From Candidatus Eiseniibacteriota bacterium (GTDB taxonomy: Bacteria > Eisenbacteria > RBG-16-71-46): a stretch of 50,764 bases of DNA. The stretch covers positions 1-50,764 of the forward strand of contig JACRPT010000055.1 in the NCBI GenBank assembly GCA_016223045.1. Direction: 5' to 3'. The translations under genes were made by a program, and so were the position numbers. Each line of letters begins with the position of its first letter. Position 1 is the stretch's first letter. The notes under the pieces were generated by a model, which saw only the letters and a program-made list of their open reading frames with translations, had not been told where the DNA came from and ran no database searches. Shown here piece after piece: positions 29,353 through 38,575 of this stretch.

Positions 29353-31242
29353 ATGACGAGACCCGCTGCGCGCATCGGCTTCGGCCTCATCCTGGCGCTG
29401 CTCGTCGCTCCGGCGCCCGCCCACGCGCAGGACTCCATCTCCCCGGCCGCGCAGGAGGTCGTGGAGCGCTACCTCAAGGCCAGCGGCGGCCGCGCCGCCT
29501 TCGAGGCGGAGAGCACGCTCCACGTGAAGGGCCGGGTCGTCGCGGCGGGCCTCAAGGGTCGGTTCGAGGCGTGGCTCGGCTATCCGGACCGCCGGGTCAC
29601 GAACCTGACGCTCGGCTCGCTCAAGCGGCGCACCGGGTGCGACGGGATCGCCGCCTGGCAGACCGATCTCAGCTCGCGCAAGGTCCGCCGGCTCGACGGC
29701 AAGGACCTCGAAGCCGCGCTCGCCGACGCCTGGTTCCAATGCGAGAGCTGGGCGCGCCGCGATCAGGGCGGGGGCCGCGTGACGCTCGGCAGCAAGTCGT
29801 TCGGCGCCGAAGGCACGCTCCAGTCGCTCGACGTCACGCCGCCGGTGGGCCAGTCGCGACGGCTCTGGTTCGGCACCCGCACCGGCCTCCTCGCCCGCGT
29901 GCGCGCACAGCGCGACCAGCACGCCTGGGACGAGCGGATCTCCGAGTACCGCAGGCTGGGCGGTCGCAAGCGGGCCACGGTGAACGAGGCGGGCAGCCCG
30001 GACTTCGCGGCTTCCTACGAGTGCACCACGCTCGACTCGGCATGGTCGGACGTGCCGCTGGCCGCGGAGTTCTTCGCGCCGCCGCCGTCGAAGGAGAGCC
30101 CGATCTCCTGGCTCGGGACGCCGCGAGTGGCCAGGCTCCCCATCCGCTACATCGGCCGGCACGTCTGGGTGCGCGCCTCCCTCGACGGCGCGCCTGCCGC
30201 CGACTTCCTCCTCGACACCGGGGCGAGCCTCACCGCTCTCGACGAGCGCTACGCCGCGGGCCTCGGCCTGGCGCGCGAGGGAGCGCTGCTGGCCGAGGGC
30301 GTGGGCGGGGTGGGAGGCGCGTCGTTCGCGAAGCTCAGGCGCATCCGCGTCGCCGGCCCGGGCGGCGACGGCGTCGAGGTCCACGATTTCAAGGTCGGCA
30401 TCGTGGACCTCGGCGAGGGCCTGGAGGAGGCGATGTGGCGCCGCCCGGCGGGACTGCTCGGCTCCGACTTCATCAGCCGCTTCGTGGCGGAGATCGACTA
30501 CGACCACGAGACCCTCACCCTGCGCGACCCGCAGGGCTTCGCGTACCAGGGGAAGGGAGCGGCCGTCCCGATGGGGCTCGCGGGCGGCATCCCGACCGTG
30601 AGCCTGGCGCTCGACGAGGCGTGCGCGGGCACGTTCCTGGTGGACGTGGGCAACGGATTCCACCTGAGCCTGCACGCGTCGCTGGCGCGTCGCTGCCGGC
30701 CGTTCCGGCTCGGACGCAGGGAGCTCGAGGTGTACGGCGGCGGCATCGGCGGCGGGTTCGTCTCGACGTTGTGCCGGCTCGACAGCCTGCGCATCGGTCC
30801 CTACGGCTGGAACGGGCCGCTGGTCGCGATCTCGCTCCACATCCGCGGCATGGTGGGAAGCCAGGACTACGCCGGCAACATCGGCAACGGCGTGCTCGAG
30901 CGCTTCAAGTGCACGTTCGACTACGCGCGCGGCCGGCTCTACCTGGAGCCCGGCGCGCGCTACGGCGAGCGCGACCACACCTCGCGGCTGGGCGCGTGGT
31001 TCGTCCGCCTGCAGGACCGCGTCGTGGTGGCCGACGTGGCGCGCGGGTCGCCGGCCGAGGAAGCCGGGCTCGAGCCCGGCGACGAGCTCCGGGAGATCGA
31101 CGGCAAGCCGGTTCGCCGCCTCGCGCGCGAGGAGCTGAAGCGCGTGCTCGACGACGGCGAGCCCGGGAGCACGCTCACGCTCACGGTGGCGCGCGAGCTG
31201 CACGAGCGGCAGATCGAGGTCACGCTCGCGGACATCCTGTAG
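29353..31242 (+). CDS. Exported retropepsin-like aspartic protease with C-terminal PDZ domain
   Basis: A 629-residue protein. The signal peptide (RIGFGLILALLVAPAPAHAQ) precedes a lipoprotein-carrier-like region of about 230 residues. A retropepsin-like domain carries FLLDTGASLTALDE, with the catalytic Asp near residue 289, and the later GLLGSDFISRFVAEIDY. A second related half has TFLVDVGNGFHLSLHA near 430, where the D-T-G is degraded to D-V-G-N-G, and IGNGVLERFKCTFDY. A PDZ domain (SPAEEAGLEPGDELREIDGK) closes the protein. Proteases with this layout act in the periplasm or at the cell surface. One active site seems intact and one degenerate. The ATG at 29353 has AAGGA eight bases upstream; 29344 is an alternative. 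Confidence 0.82.
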   Translation: MTRPAARIGFGLILALLVAPAPAHAQDSISPAAQEVVERYLKASGGRAAFEAESTLHVKGRVVAAGLKGRFEAWLGYPDRRVTNLTLGSLKRRTGCDGIAAWQTDLSSRKVRRLDGKDLEAALADAWFQCESWARRDQGGGRVTLGSKSFGAEGTLQSLDVTPPVGQSRRLWFGTRTGLLARVRAQRDQHAWDERISEYRRLGGRKRATVNEAGSPDFAASYECTTLDSAWSDVPLAAEFFAPPPSKESPISWLGTPRVARLPIRYIGRHVWVRASLDGAPAADFLLDTGASLTALDERYAAGLGLAREGALLAEGVGGVGGASFAKLRRIRVAGPGGDGVEVHDFKVGIVDLGEGLEEAMWRRPAGLLGSDFISRFVAEIDYDHETLTLRDPQGFAYQGKGAAVPMGLAGGIPTVSLALDEACAGTFLVDVGNGFHLSLHASLARRCRPFRLGRRELEVYGGGIGGGFVSTLCRLDSLRIGPYGWNGPLVAISLHIRGMVGSQDYAGNIGNGVLERFKCTFDYARGRLYLEPGARYGERDHTSRLGAWFVRLQDRVVVADVARGSPAEEAGLEPGDELREIDGKPVRRLAREELKRVLDDGEPGSTLTLTVARELHERQIEVTLADIL

Positions 31243-31248
31243 GTGCGC

Positions 31249-31276
31249 GGCGCCCGGGCCGGCCGGCCCGAGCGCC
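31249..31276. terminator. GC-rich hairpin between convergent genes
   Basis: CGGGCC at 31255-31260 pairs with GGCCCG at 31265-31270 around a GGCC loop. The outer GGCGC (31249-31253) pairs with GCGCC (31272-31276) across one mismatch. It lies just after the protease stop and before the convergent aminotransferase. There is no T-run, so it could end transcription only weakly or from both sides. Confidence 0.35.
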
Positions 31277-31368
31277 TCGAGATTGCGGCGAAGGGCGCTG
31301 AGATTCCGGGCGGGCGGTGCGGCCGCCGCGCGTCGTGCGGGGGCGTCCGCGGCGACCGCTCGTGCCGC

Positions 31369-32592
31369 TCAGCGGCGCGCGACGCCCGCGATCTTCCCCG
31401 GGTACGCGGCGAGCGCGGCGGTGAACACCTCCATCGCGCGCCGCAGCTTCGTCTCCTCGAGCACGTAGGCGATGCGCACCTCGTCCCGGCCCAGGCCCGG
31501 CGTGGCGTAGAAGCCGTCGAGCGGCGCCACCATCACGGTCTCGCCGTCGAGCGCGAAGTCCCTGAGCAGGAACTCGGCGAAGCCGTTCGCATCGTCCACC
31601 GGGAGCCGCGGGCTCAGGTAGAACGCGCCCTCGGGCCTCCGCGCCAGCACGCCGGGGACCCCGGCGAGCGCGTCGCACACGATGTCCCGGCGCTTCTGGT
31701 ACTCGGCGATGACGCCCGCGGTGTAGCCCGGCGGCACCTCGGTGAGCGCGGCGCACGCGACCTGTCCGAGCGTCGGCGGGCAGAGCCGGGCCTGGCCGAA
31801 GCGCAGGACGGCGTCCATGAACGCGCGGTTGCGGCACACGATGTTCCCGATGCGCACGCCGCACAGCGAATAGCGCTTGGAGACCGAGTCCACCACCACG
31901 AGCTGCTGGTCGAGGTCGGGGAGCGTGAGCACCGAGCGGTGCTTCCGTCCGTCGTAGACGAACTCGCGGTACACCTCGTCGGCGACCAGCGTGAGCCCGC
32001 GCTCGCGGCAGATCGCGGCCAGCATCTCGATCTCGGCGTCCGAGTAGACCGTGCCGGTCGGATTGTTGGGCGAGCAGATGAGGATGGCCCGCGTGCGCGG
32101 TCCGATCCTGGCCTCGATCGCCGCGCGCGACGGCAGGTGATAGCCGTCCTCGGCGCGCGTCGTGACCGGCACCGGCTCGACGCCCATCATGGCGGCGAAG
32201 CCGTTGTAGTTCGTGTAGAAGGGCTCGAACACGATCACCTGGTCGCCGGGGTCGCACAGCGCACCGAGCGTGAACAGGATCGCCTCGCTGCCGGCGGTGG
32301 TGACGAAGATCTCCTCCGCCTTCACCTCCAGCCCGGCGCCCGCGTAGTACTTGCGCAGCGCCTCGACGAACTCGGGCAGCCCCTGTGAGGGGCCGTACGG
32401 GATGTACTGCGCGTCGTAGGAGCGCAGACGGTCGAGGATGGCGCGCGGCGTGGGGATGTCCGGCTGCCCGATGTTGAGCGCGTAGATCGTCTTCCCCGCC
32501 CGGCGCGCCTCCGCGGCGAGCGGCGCCAGCCGCCGGATGGGCGAAGCCGGCATGACCTGCGCGCGCCGGGAGAGCCGGGATGAGTCGGACAT
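31369..32592 (-). CDS. PLP-dependent class I/II aminotransferase
   Basis: A 407-residue fold-type I aminotransferase. Recognisable sites are NIGQPDIPTP near 40, YGPSQGLPEF near 66, SPNNPTG at 174-180, ADEVY at 204-208 and the PLP lysine K239 in DSVSKRYSLCGVRIG. The C-terminal VRIAYVLEE carries the substrate-carboxylate arginine. The family transfers amino groups between amino acids and 2-oxo acids; aspartate or branched/aromatic substrates are possible and not resolved. GGAGG six bases before the ATG supports this start; the much longer open frame upstream belongs to other genes. Confidence 0.92.
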   Translation of the reverse strand: MSDSSRLSRRAQVMPASPIRRLAPLAAEARRAGKTIYALNIGQPDIPTPRAILDRLRSYDAQYIPYGPSQGLPEFVEALRKYYAGAGLEVKAEEIFVTTAGSEAILFTLGALCDPGDQVIVFEPFYTNYNGFAAMMGVEPVPVTTRAEDGYHLPSRAAIEARIGPRTRAILICSPNNPTGTVYSDAEIEMLAAICRERGLTLVADEVYREFVYDGRKHRSVLTLPDLDQQLVVVDSVSKRYSLCGVRIGNIVCRNRAFMDAVLRFGQARLCPPTLGQVACAALTEVPPGYTAGVIAEYQKRRDIVCDALAGVPGVLARRPEGAFYLSPRLPVDDANGFAEFLLRDFALDGETVMVAPLDGFYATPGLGRDEVRIAYVLEETKLRRAMEVFTAALAAYPGKIAGVARR

Positions 32593-32825
32593 CGGAGCCT
32601 CCAGGGGTGGTGAAGACCCGGGGAGTCTAGCGCATGCGGCGCGCGCCGCGGAAGCGGGCTGCGCGGCCGAACGGGCTGGAACGGACGTTGACCGACATGG
32701 ACGGTCATATGACCGCGAAACGCGGTCGATCTCGACGACCAGGCGCCGGCGGTCTCGCGAGATGGCCCGCATCAGCGGGCGGACGAGCGCGATCCCCGGT
32801 CGCCGGCGCCGCGCCTGCTTGCGCC

Positions 32826-34193
32826 TCAGTGCGGGCGCCCGAACGCGTAGTAGACCGCGCACAGCAGCGCGAGCGCGACGCCGCCGCCCCTGACCTCGCG
32901 CGCGCGGCCGGTGAGGAGCTTCAGCACCGGGTGGAGCACCAGCCCGGCCGTGAGCCCGTTCGCGATGTTGTAGGTGAAGATCATCATCGCGATGGTGGCG
33001 AAGGCGGGGATGAGCTCGGTGAGGTCGCCGGTCTCGATCCTCGCGAGCGAGCCGACCATGAGCGCGCCCACCACCACCAGCGCCGGGCCGTAGGCGTACC
33101 TGGCGTGCTGCACCGCCTCGACCAGCGGCACGAAGAACAGCGACGCGGCGAACAGCAGCGCCACCACCACCGCGGCGAGCCCGGTGCGCGCACCCTCGCG
33201 GATGCCGGTCGCGGACTCGATGTAGGCGCCGCTCGTGGTGGTGCCGGCGAGCCCGGCGAACATGCAGGTGAGCGCGTCCACCAGCATCGGGCGCTCGACC
33301 TGCGGGAAGTCGCCCTTCTCGTCCAGCATCCCGCCCGCGGCGCCGACGCCGACCAGCGTCCCCAGCGTGTCGAGGAAGCTCATGAGGAAGAGCGTCAGCA
33401 GCACCGGGATGAAGGAGAGCCGCAGCACGCCGGGGAGGTCGAGCTTGAAGGCGATCGCTCCCCACTCGGAGAAGGCCGGCATCGCCAGCACGCCGCGCGG
33501 CGCCTGGCCGAGCCCGAGCATCCCGCCCGCGATGGCGGTGGCCGCCATGCCGAGCAGGATGGCGCCTCGCACGCGCCTGGCCATGAGCAGCGCGATGAGC
33601 GCGAAGCCGCCGATCGCGAGCAGCACCTCGGGCCGGTGCAGATCGCCGATCCGCACCGGCACGTCGGGCGCGCGCAGCGTCCGCGCGCCGGGCAGCAGCA
33701 GGGCGGCGGGCGGCAGGCCGGCCGCGGCGCTGGTCACGATGCCGGTCTCGTAGAGCCCGATGAAGGCGAGGAAGAGCCCGATGCCGACGGCGAAGCTGTG
33801 CTTGAGGCTCGTGGAGATCGATCTCGCCAGCCAGGCGCGGATCCCGAGCAGGGTGATCACCAGGAACACCGCGCCGCTCACGAACACCGCGCCCAGGCAC
33901 TGGGTCCACGCCACGCCGAGGCCGGCGAGTCCGAAGGCGACGAATGCGTTCTCGCCCATGTAGGGCGCCACCGCGATCGGGCGGTTGGCGTGGAGGCCCA
34001 TGAGCAGCGAGCCGAACACCGCGGTGAGGATGGTGGCGATGGTGCTCGGGCCGATCGGGACACCGGCGAAGCTCAGGATGGCGGGGTTCACCACGATGAT
34101 GTAGGCCATGGTGAGGAAGGTGGTCGCCCCGCCCAGCACCTCGGTGCGGACGCTGGTGCCGCGTTCGCTCAGCCGGAAGAGCCGCTCGAACAT
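32826..34193 (-). CDS. AzgA-type purine permease (NCS2/AzgA family)
   Basis: A 455-residue integral membrane protein with about 12-14 hydrophobic segments. It begins MFERLFRLSERGTSVRTE and has LGGATTFLTMAYIIVVNPAI, VAPYMGENAFVAFG and SFLDTLGTLVGVG, with SGAYIESATGIREGARTG near residue 310. These are hallmarks of AzgA/PbuG-like adenine, guanine and hypoxanthine transporters. It imports purine bases by proton symport. An ATG four codons earlier (34205) is possible. It is divergent from the amidase pair across a short repeat-rich region. Confidence 0.9.
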   Translation of the reverse strand: MFERLFRLSERGTSVRTEVLGGATTFLTMAYIIVVNPAILSFAGVPIGPSTIATILTAVFGSLLMGLHANRPIAVAPYMGENAFVAFGLAGLGVAWTQCLGAVFVSGAVFLVITLLGIRAWLARSISTSLKHSFAVGIGLFLAFIGLYETGIVTSAAAGLPPAALLLPGARTLRAPDVPVRIGDLHRPEVLLAIGGFALIALLMARRVRGAILLGMAATAIAGGMLGLGQAPRGVLAMPAFSEWGAIAFKLDLPGVLRLSFIPVLLTLFLMSFLDTLGTLVGVGAAGGMLDEKGDFPQVERPMLVDALTCMFAGLAGTTTSGAYIESATGIREGARTGLAAVVVALLFAASLFFVPLVEAVQHARYAYGPALVVVGALMVGSLARIETGDLTELIPAFATIAMMIFTYNIANGLTAGLVLHPVLKLLTGRAREVRGGGVALALLCAVYYAFGRPH

Positions 34194-34234
34194 GGGCGCG
34201 AGCATAGCGGAGGCGCCCCGCGAAGGCGACTGCC

Positions 34235-34333
34235 AAGGCGCGGGTGTGCGAAGGCGCGGGTGAGAAAGTGCGGGTACGCAAGCGCGGGGGTGTCGCGCGG
34301 GGGCGAACGTGCCGGTGCGAAGGTGCGGGGGCG
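34235..34333. repeat. Degenerate tandem repeat, unit about 14 bases
   Basis: About six or seven imperfect copies of AAGGYGCGGGTGCG run between the divergent permease and amidase-operon genes, for example at 34235, 34251, 34265, 34280, 34306 and 34320. Copies differ by substitutions and small length changes. No coding pattern is apparent. The location suggests either slippage-generated DNA or an array of binding sites. Confidence 0.6.
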
Positions 34334-34365
34334 TTGCGCTATGCTGCGCGGCCACGGAGGCCCCC

Positions 34366-34644
34366 ATGCCCGATGCTCTGCACCTCACCGAGACGTTCCT
34401 GATCGAGCTCGCCCGCACGCGCGGCCTGGCGCTCGACCCGGCTCGCGCGGCCGCCCTGTGCCCGCAGGTCGAGAGCCTGCTCGGCCGCCTCGCGCGCTTC
34501 GCGGACCTGCTGCCTGCCGACACCGTCCCGGCTCCGCCGGCGCCGGTGCCGTCCGGGCCAAACTCCTTCGCGCCTGGCTCGTCCGCGCCGAACCCCTCCG
34601 CGCCCGGCTCCTCCGCGCCGCCCGCGCCGCACCCCGCACCTTGA
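34366..34644 (+). CDS. Small GatC/AtzG-like partner of the amidase
   Basis: A 92-residue protein. The first 50 residues form two helices (LTETFLIELARTRGLALDP, ARAAALCPQVESLLGRLARF) followed by ADLLPADTVPAPPAPV. This is the layout of the small GatC or AtzG (DUF4089) partners of amidase-family enzymes. The last 40 residues are Pro/Ala/Ser-rich and include an exact ten-residue pattern twice (NSFAPGSSAP, NPSAPGSSAP), encoded by a 30-base tandem duplication at 34561-34620. GGAGG precedes the ATG. Its TGA overlaps the amidase TTG as TTGA, so the two are probably made together and form a complex. Confidence 0.65.
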   Translation: MPDALHLTETFLIELARTRGLALDPARAAALCPQVESLLGRLARFADLLPADTVPAPPAPVPSGPNSFAPGSSAPNPSAPGSSAPPAPHPAP

Positions 34645-36041
34645 GTGCCGGCGCGCTGGCGTTCCTTTCCGCGGCGGAGCTGGGGCGCCGCATCGCACGG
34701 GGCGAGGTTTCGCCTGTCGAAGTGGTGGGGGAGCTGCTCGGGCGCATCGAGCGGCTGGACCCGGGCCTCGGCAGCTACCTGCTGGTGACGGGCGCGCGCG
34801 CGCTCGACGAGGCGCGCGCCGCCGGGACCGAGATCGCGGCGCGCGGCGCGCGCGGTCCGCTCCACGGCGTGCCGGTGGCGCTCAAGGACCTCTTCGACAC
34901 TGCCGGCGTGCGCACCACCGCGGGCTCGAAGATCCTCGCCGACCGCGTGCCGGCGCGCGACGCTGCCGTGGTCGAGCGCCTGCGCGCGGCGGGGGTGGTG
35001 CTCCTCGGCAAGCTGGCGATGCACGAGTTCGCCTATGGCACGACCACCACGAGCCCGCACCGGGGCGCTTGCCGCAACCCGTGGGACCGCGCCCGCGTGC
35101 CGGGCGGCTCGAGCGGCGGCAGCGGCGCGGCGCTCGCGGCGGGACTCGCGCATCTCTCGCTGGGCACCGACACCGGCGGCTCGATCCGCATCCCGGCGAG
35201 CGCCTGCGGCGTGGTCGGGCTCAAGCCCACGTTCGGGCGCGTCAGCCGGCGCGGCGTCATCCCGCTCGCCTGGTCGCTCGACCACGTCGGTCCGATGGCG
35301 CGCACCGTCGAGGACGCGGCGCTGCTGCTTAACGCCATCGCCGGGCCGGACCCCGAGGACCCGTGGTGCGCCGACGTTCCGGCCGGGGACTTCACGCGCG
35401 ACCTCGAGCGGGGCGCGCGCGGGCTGACGATCGGTGTGCCGGAGCGGTACTTCTTCGAAGGGTTGGAGCCCGACGTCGCGGCCGCCGTGCGCGCCGCGGT
35501 CGCGACGCTCGGGCAGGAGGGGGCGCGCCGCACGGCGGCGGAGATGCCGCACGTGACCGAGGCGCACACCGCGCTGCACGCGATCCTGGCTGCGGAGGCG
35601 GGCGCTTACCACGCGCCCTGGCTCAGGACGCGCGCGGAGGACTACGGCGAGGACGTGCGGCGCGCGCTCGAGCTGGGGCATTTCATCCCGGCGGTGGAGT
35701 ATGTCAACGCGCGCCGCATGCAGCAGATCGTCCGCGAGGAGTTCGTGGCCGCGCTGCGCGAGGCCGACGTGCTGGTGGCGCCGAGCCTGCCGCGCACGCC
35801 GCCCGCGATCGGCGAGCCGATGTCGCGCGAGCCCGGGCGGGCCTGGAACCGGCTGATGACGCCGGCGAACCTGACCGGGCTGCCCGCGATCTCGCTGCCG
35901 TGCGGCTTCGACCGCGCGGGGCTGCCGGTGGGCCTGCAGATCATCGGGCGGCCGTTCGACGAGGCCACCGTGCTGCGCGCGGCGCGCGCCTTCGAGCGCG
36001 CGACCGACTGGCACGAGCGGAGGCCGCCGGGGACGGGATGA
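34641..36041 (+). CDS. Amidase-signature hydrolase
   Basis: A 466-residue enzyme with the Ser-cisSer-Lys triad of the amidase family: Lys in VALKDLFDTAG near 78, cis-Ser in PGGSSGGSGAALAAGL near 155 and nucleophile Ser in GTDTGGSIRIPASACG near 178. The KDLFD and AGVRTTAGS wording is closer to AtzE-like and general amidases than to GatA, which usually has KDNI, and no gatB is present in the window. It cleaves amide bonds; the substrate is unknown. The start is a TTG coupled to the small upstream protein. It neighbours a purine permease in divergent orientation, which hints weakly at nitrogen salvage. Confidence 0.88.
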   Translation: MSAGALAFLSAAELGRRIARGEVSPVEVVGELLGRIERLDPGLGSYLLVTGARALDEARAAGTEIAARGARGPLHGVPVALKDLFDTAGVRTTAGSKILADRVPARDAAVVERLRAAGVVLLGKLAMHEFAYGTTTTSPHRGACRNPWDRARVPGGSSGGSGAALAAGLAHLSLGTDTGGSIRIPASACGVVGLKPTFGRVSRRGVIPLAWSLDHVGPMARTVEDAALLLNAIAGPDPEDPWCADVPAGDFTRDLERGARGLTIGVPERYFFEGLEPDVAAAVRAAVATLGQEGARRTAAEMPHVTEAHTALHAILAAEAGAYHAPWLRTRAEDYGEDVRRALELGHFIPAVEYVNARRMQQIVREEFVAALREADVLVAPSLPRTPPAIGEPMSREPGRAWNRLMTPANLTGLPAISLPCGFDRAGLPVGLQIIGRPFDEATVLRAARAFERATDWHERRPPGTG

Positions 36042-36144
36042 GCGCGGCCGGGGCGCCCGCAGTGGCGCGGAGCGGGACGGCCGCCCGGCCTCCGGCGTCG
36101 AGACTTCGCAGCGGTGGGCCGGAGCGCCACGCGCCGCGCGTCCC

Positions 36145-37692
36145 TCAGCCCGCGCGCCTGCCCGCGAGCGCGCCGGGCTGCTCGCCCGCGAGCCCGTAGA
36201 GCGGCTGGTACTTGCCCCACAGGTAGGCGATGTAGGGCTCGATGGTCATCGGCGACCCGGTGGCGCGCTCGACCAGCTCGGCGGCGGTGAACCTGGCGCC
36301 GTGCTGGTAGACGTGCTCGCGCAGCCAGCCGTGCAGCGTGTCAAACTCGCCGCGCGCGATCTCGGCGCCGATCCCGGGATGCGCCGCGATCGCCGCGGCG
36401 AAGAACTGGGCGCTCAGGATGTTGCCGAGCGTGTAGCCCTGGAACGCGCCGCCGATCGGGCCGCTGAACCAGTGGACGTCCTGCAGCACGCCGTCGCGGT
36501 CGTCGGGCACCGGGATGCCGAGGTCGCTCTCGAAGCGCGCGCGCCACGCCTCGGGCAGGTCGCGGACCGCGAGGCGCCCCTCGAGCAGGTCGAGTTCGAG
36601 GTCGAAGCGCATCATGACATGCAGGTTGTAGGTGACCTCGTCGGCGTCGGTGCGGATGAGCGAGCGCTCGACCCGGTTGATGGCCCGGTAGAAGGTGTCG
36701 AGCGGCACGGGCCGGAGCTGCGCCGGGAACGCGGCCTGGAGCTTCGGGTAGAAGAACTCCCAGAAGCCGCGGCTCCGGCCCACCAGGTTCTCCCACAGCC
36801 GCGACTGGCTCTCGTGCACGCCGGCCGAGGCGCCGTCGGCGAGCGGCGTGCCCTCGTGGTCGCGGCGGATGCCCTGCTCGTACATCGCGTGACCGGCCTC
36901 GTGGAGCGTGCTGAACAGCGCGTCGGTGAGGTCCTGCTTGCGCACGCGCGTGGTGATGCGCACGTCGCCGAGCGAGAACTTGGTCATGAACGGGTGGTGC
37001 GTGAGGTCCTGCCGGCCGCGCTCGAAGTGGAAGCCGAACTTCCGGAGCACCTCGAGCCCGAAGGCGAGCTGATCGGCCTCGGGCGCGCTCTGCCTGAGGC
37101 AGCGGTCGTCGGGCGCGGGCCGCTCGGTGATGGCGCGCACCAGCGGCACCAGCCGCGCGCGCAGCTCGGCGAACACCGCGCGCACCGAGGAGGCCTTCAT
37201 GCCGTAGTCGGAGTAGTCGATGAGCGGGTCGGCAATGCTCTCGTAGCCGGGGAAGAAGTCCGCGAGCCGCCGGCTCATCTCGAGCGTCTTCTCGAGCAGC
37301 GGGCGCACGCTCGCGAAGTCGTTCCGCGGCCGCGCCGTGGTCCACGTCTGGTAGGAGAGCGATGCGTGCTCGTCCAGCTCGGAGACGAATGCCGAGGGGA
37401 CCTTGATCGCGCGGTCGTAGGCGCGGCGCGTGACCCGCACCAGGCACGCTTCGTCGGAGTCGTGCGGCAGCCCCGCGGTCCACGGCTCGAGCCGGTCGAG
37501 CAGGCGGCCCATCCCGGGCTCGGTGAGCCTCTCGTGCGCGATGCGGCTCAGCGTCGCCATCTGTCGCCCGCGCGCCCCGGCGCCGCCGGGCGGCATGTAG
37601 GTGGCCTGGTCCCAGCGCAGCACCGCGGCCGCCATGGAGAGGTCGTAGATCTCGAGCAGACGGCCCTTGAGCTCCTTCAGCGTCTCGTGCAT
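36145..37692 (-). CDS. M32 metallocarboxypeptidase (carboxypeptidase Taq family)
   Basis: A 515-residue protein of usual family length. The zinc site HEAGH near 262-266 lies in LFSTLHEAGHAMYEQGI, and the conserved HESQSRLWEN about 25 residues later supplies the third ligand. Other family marks are WDQATYMPPGGAGARG near 27, DDRDGVLQDVHWFSGPIGG and YTLGNILSAQFF. M32 enzymes remove C-terminal residues with broad specificity in the cytoplasm. The ATG at 37692 is chosen over the one at 37698 because GGAGG then sits six bases upstream instead of touching the start. Confidence 0.95.
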   Translation of the reverse strand: MHETLKELKGRLLEIYDLSMAAAVLRWDQATYMPPGGAGARGRQMATLSRIAHERLTEPGMGRLLDRLEPWTAGLPHDSDEACLVRVTRRAYDRAIKVPSAFVSELDEHASLSYQTWTTARPRNDFASVRPLLEKTLEMSRRLADFFPGYESIADPLIDYSDYGMKASSVRAVFAELRARLVPLVRAITERPAPDDRCLRQSAPEADQLAFGLEVLRKFGFHFERGRQDLTHHPFMTKFSLGDVRITTRVRKQDLTDALFSTLHEAGHAMYEQGIRRDHEGTPLADGASAGVHESQSRLWENLVGRSRGFWEFFYPKLQAAFPAQLRPVPLDTFYRAINRVERSLIRTDADEVTYNLHVMMRFDLELDLLEGRLAVRDLPEAWRARFESDLGIPVPDDRDGVLQDVHWFSGPIGGAFQGYTLGNILSAQFFAAAIAAHPGIGAEIARGEFDTLHGWLREHVYQHGARFTAAELVERATGSPMTIEPYIAYLWGKYQPLYGLAGEQPGALAGRRAG

Positions 37693-37840
37693 CCGCATCC
37701 TCCGGCAAGCGGGGTCGTTCCGCAGCGATCCTCGGCGAGTGGTCGAGCCGCGGCGACGGTGTGCTCGCCGGGGGCTCGGCCGCCGCAGTATACAGGGCGC
37801 TCCAAGCGGAGCGCACGGTCCCGCCCAGGGAAGGAACGAC

Positions 37841-38575
37841 TCAAGGAAGCAGCAGCGCGGGCACCGCCTCGCCGGCCGGGAGCGCGACGGAGACGTCGGC
37901 AGCCAGAGCGCTCCGGGCACCCGCCGAAGGCGGGTCCGGATTGACGTCCACGACCTTCGCCCCGTGTCGCCGCGCCACCTCGACGAAGCCGGCCGCGGGG
38001 TAGACCACGCCGCTGGTGCCGATGACCAGCGCCACGTCCGCCCGTTCGGCCCCGGTGATCGCCGCGGTGATCGCCTGCTCGGGCAGGCTCTCGCCGAACC
38101 AGACCACGCCGGGCCGTTCGGGTGCTCCGCAGCACGGCGAGCGCGGCAGCTCGGAGTACTCCAGCGCGTCGGCCGCGCGCTCGGCGCCGCAGCGCATGCA
38201 GCGATTGCGCCACAGCGAGCCGTGGACGTGGACCGCGCCGCGGTGCCCGGCGCGCTCGTGCAGGTCGTCCACGTTCTGCGTGACCAGCAGGCCGGCCCCG
38301 CGAACCGACCACTCCGCGAGCGCGCGGTGCGCCGCGTTCGGCTCGCAGGCGCGCACGGTGCGGCGCCGCTCCAGGTACCAGTCCCACACCAGCCGCGGGT
38401 CGCGCGCGAACGCCTCGGGGGTGGCCAGTTCGGTGAAGCTGCGGTTCCTCCAGTAGCCGCCCGCGCCGCGGAAGATGGGGACGCCGCTCTCGGCCGAGAT
38501 GCCGGCGCCCGTGAGCACGAACAGGTAGCGCGCGCCCCTGAGCAGGGCGCGCGCGACCTCGAGCGGAGCTGGCAT
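37841..38575 (-). CDS. cobB: Class III sirtuin NAD-dependent deacylase (CobB-like)
   Basis: A 244-residue sirtuin. The NAD site is LTGAGISAESGVPIFRG, the catalytic region is TQNVDDLHERAG and the active-site His is in VHVHGSL. WYLERRR near 67-73 contains the Tyr-x-x-Arg pair that marks desuccinylases and demalonylases of SIRT5/CobB type. The zinc module has CMRC as first pair, but the second reads S-P-C-C where C-x-x-C is usual, so one ligand is shifted or missing. It removes acyl groups from protein lysines using NAD. Its ATG overlaps the stop of the upstream DUF1579 gene as TGATG, indicating coupled translation. Confidence 0.92.
   Translation of the reverse strand: MPAPLEVARALLRGARYLFVLTGAGISAESGVPIFRGAGGYWRNRSFTELATPEAFARDPRLVWDWYLERRRTVRACEPNAAHRALAEWSVRGAGLLVTQNVDDLHERAGHRGAVHVHGSLWRNRCMRCGAERAADALEYSELPRSPCCGAPERPGVVWFGESLPEQAITAAITGAERADVALVIGTSGVVYPAAGFVEVARRHGAKVVDVNPDPPSAGARSALAADVSVALPAGEAVPALLLP

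Noticed and set aside
34641-36041. GatA of the glutaminyl-tRNA amidotransferase
   Set aside because: The KDLFD wording and lack of gatB fit a general or AtzE-like amidase better, although a GatC-like small protein is present.
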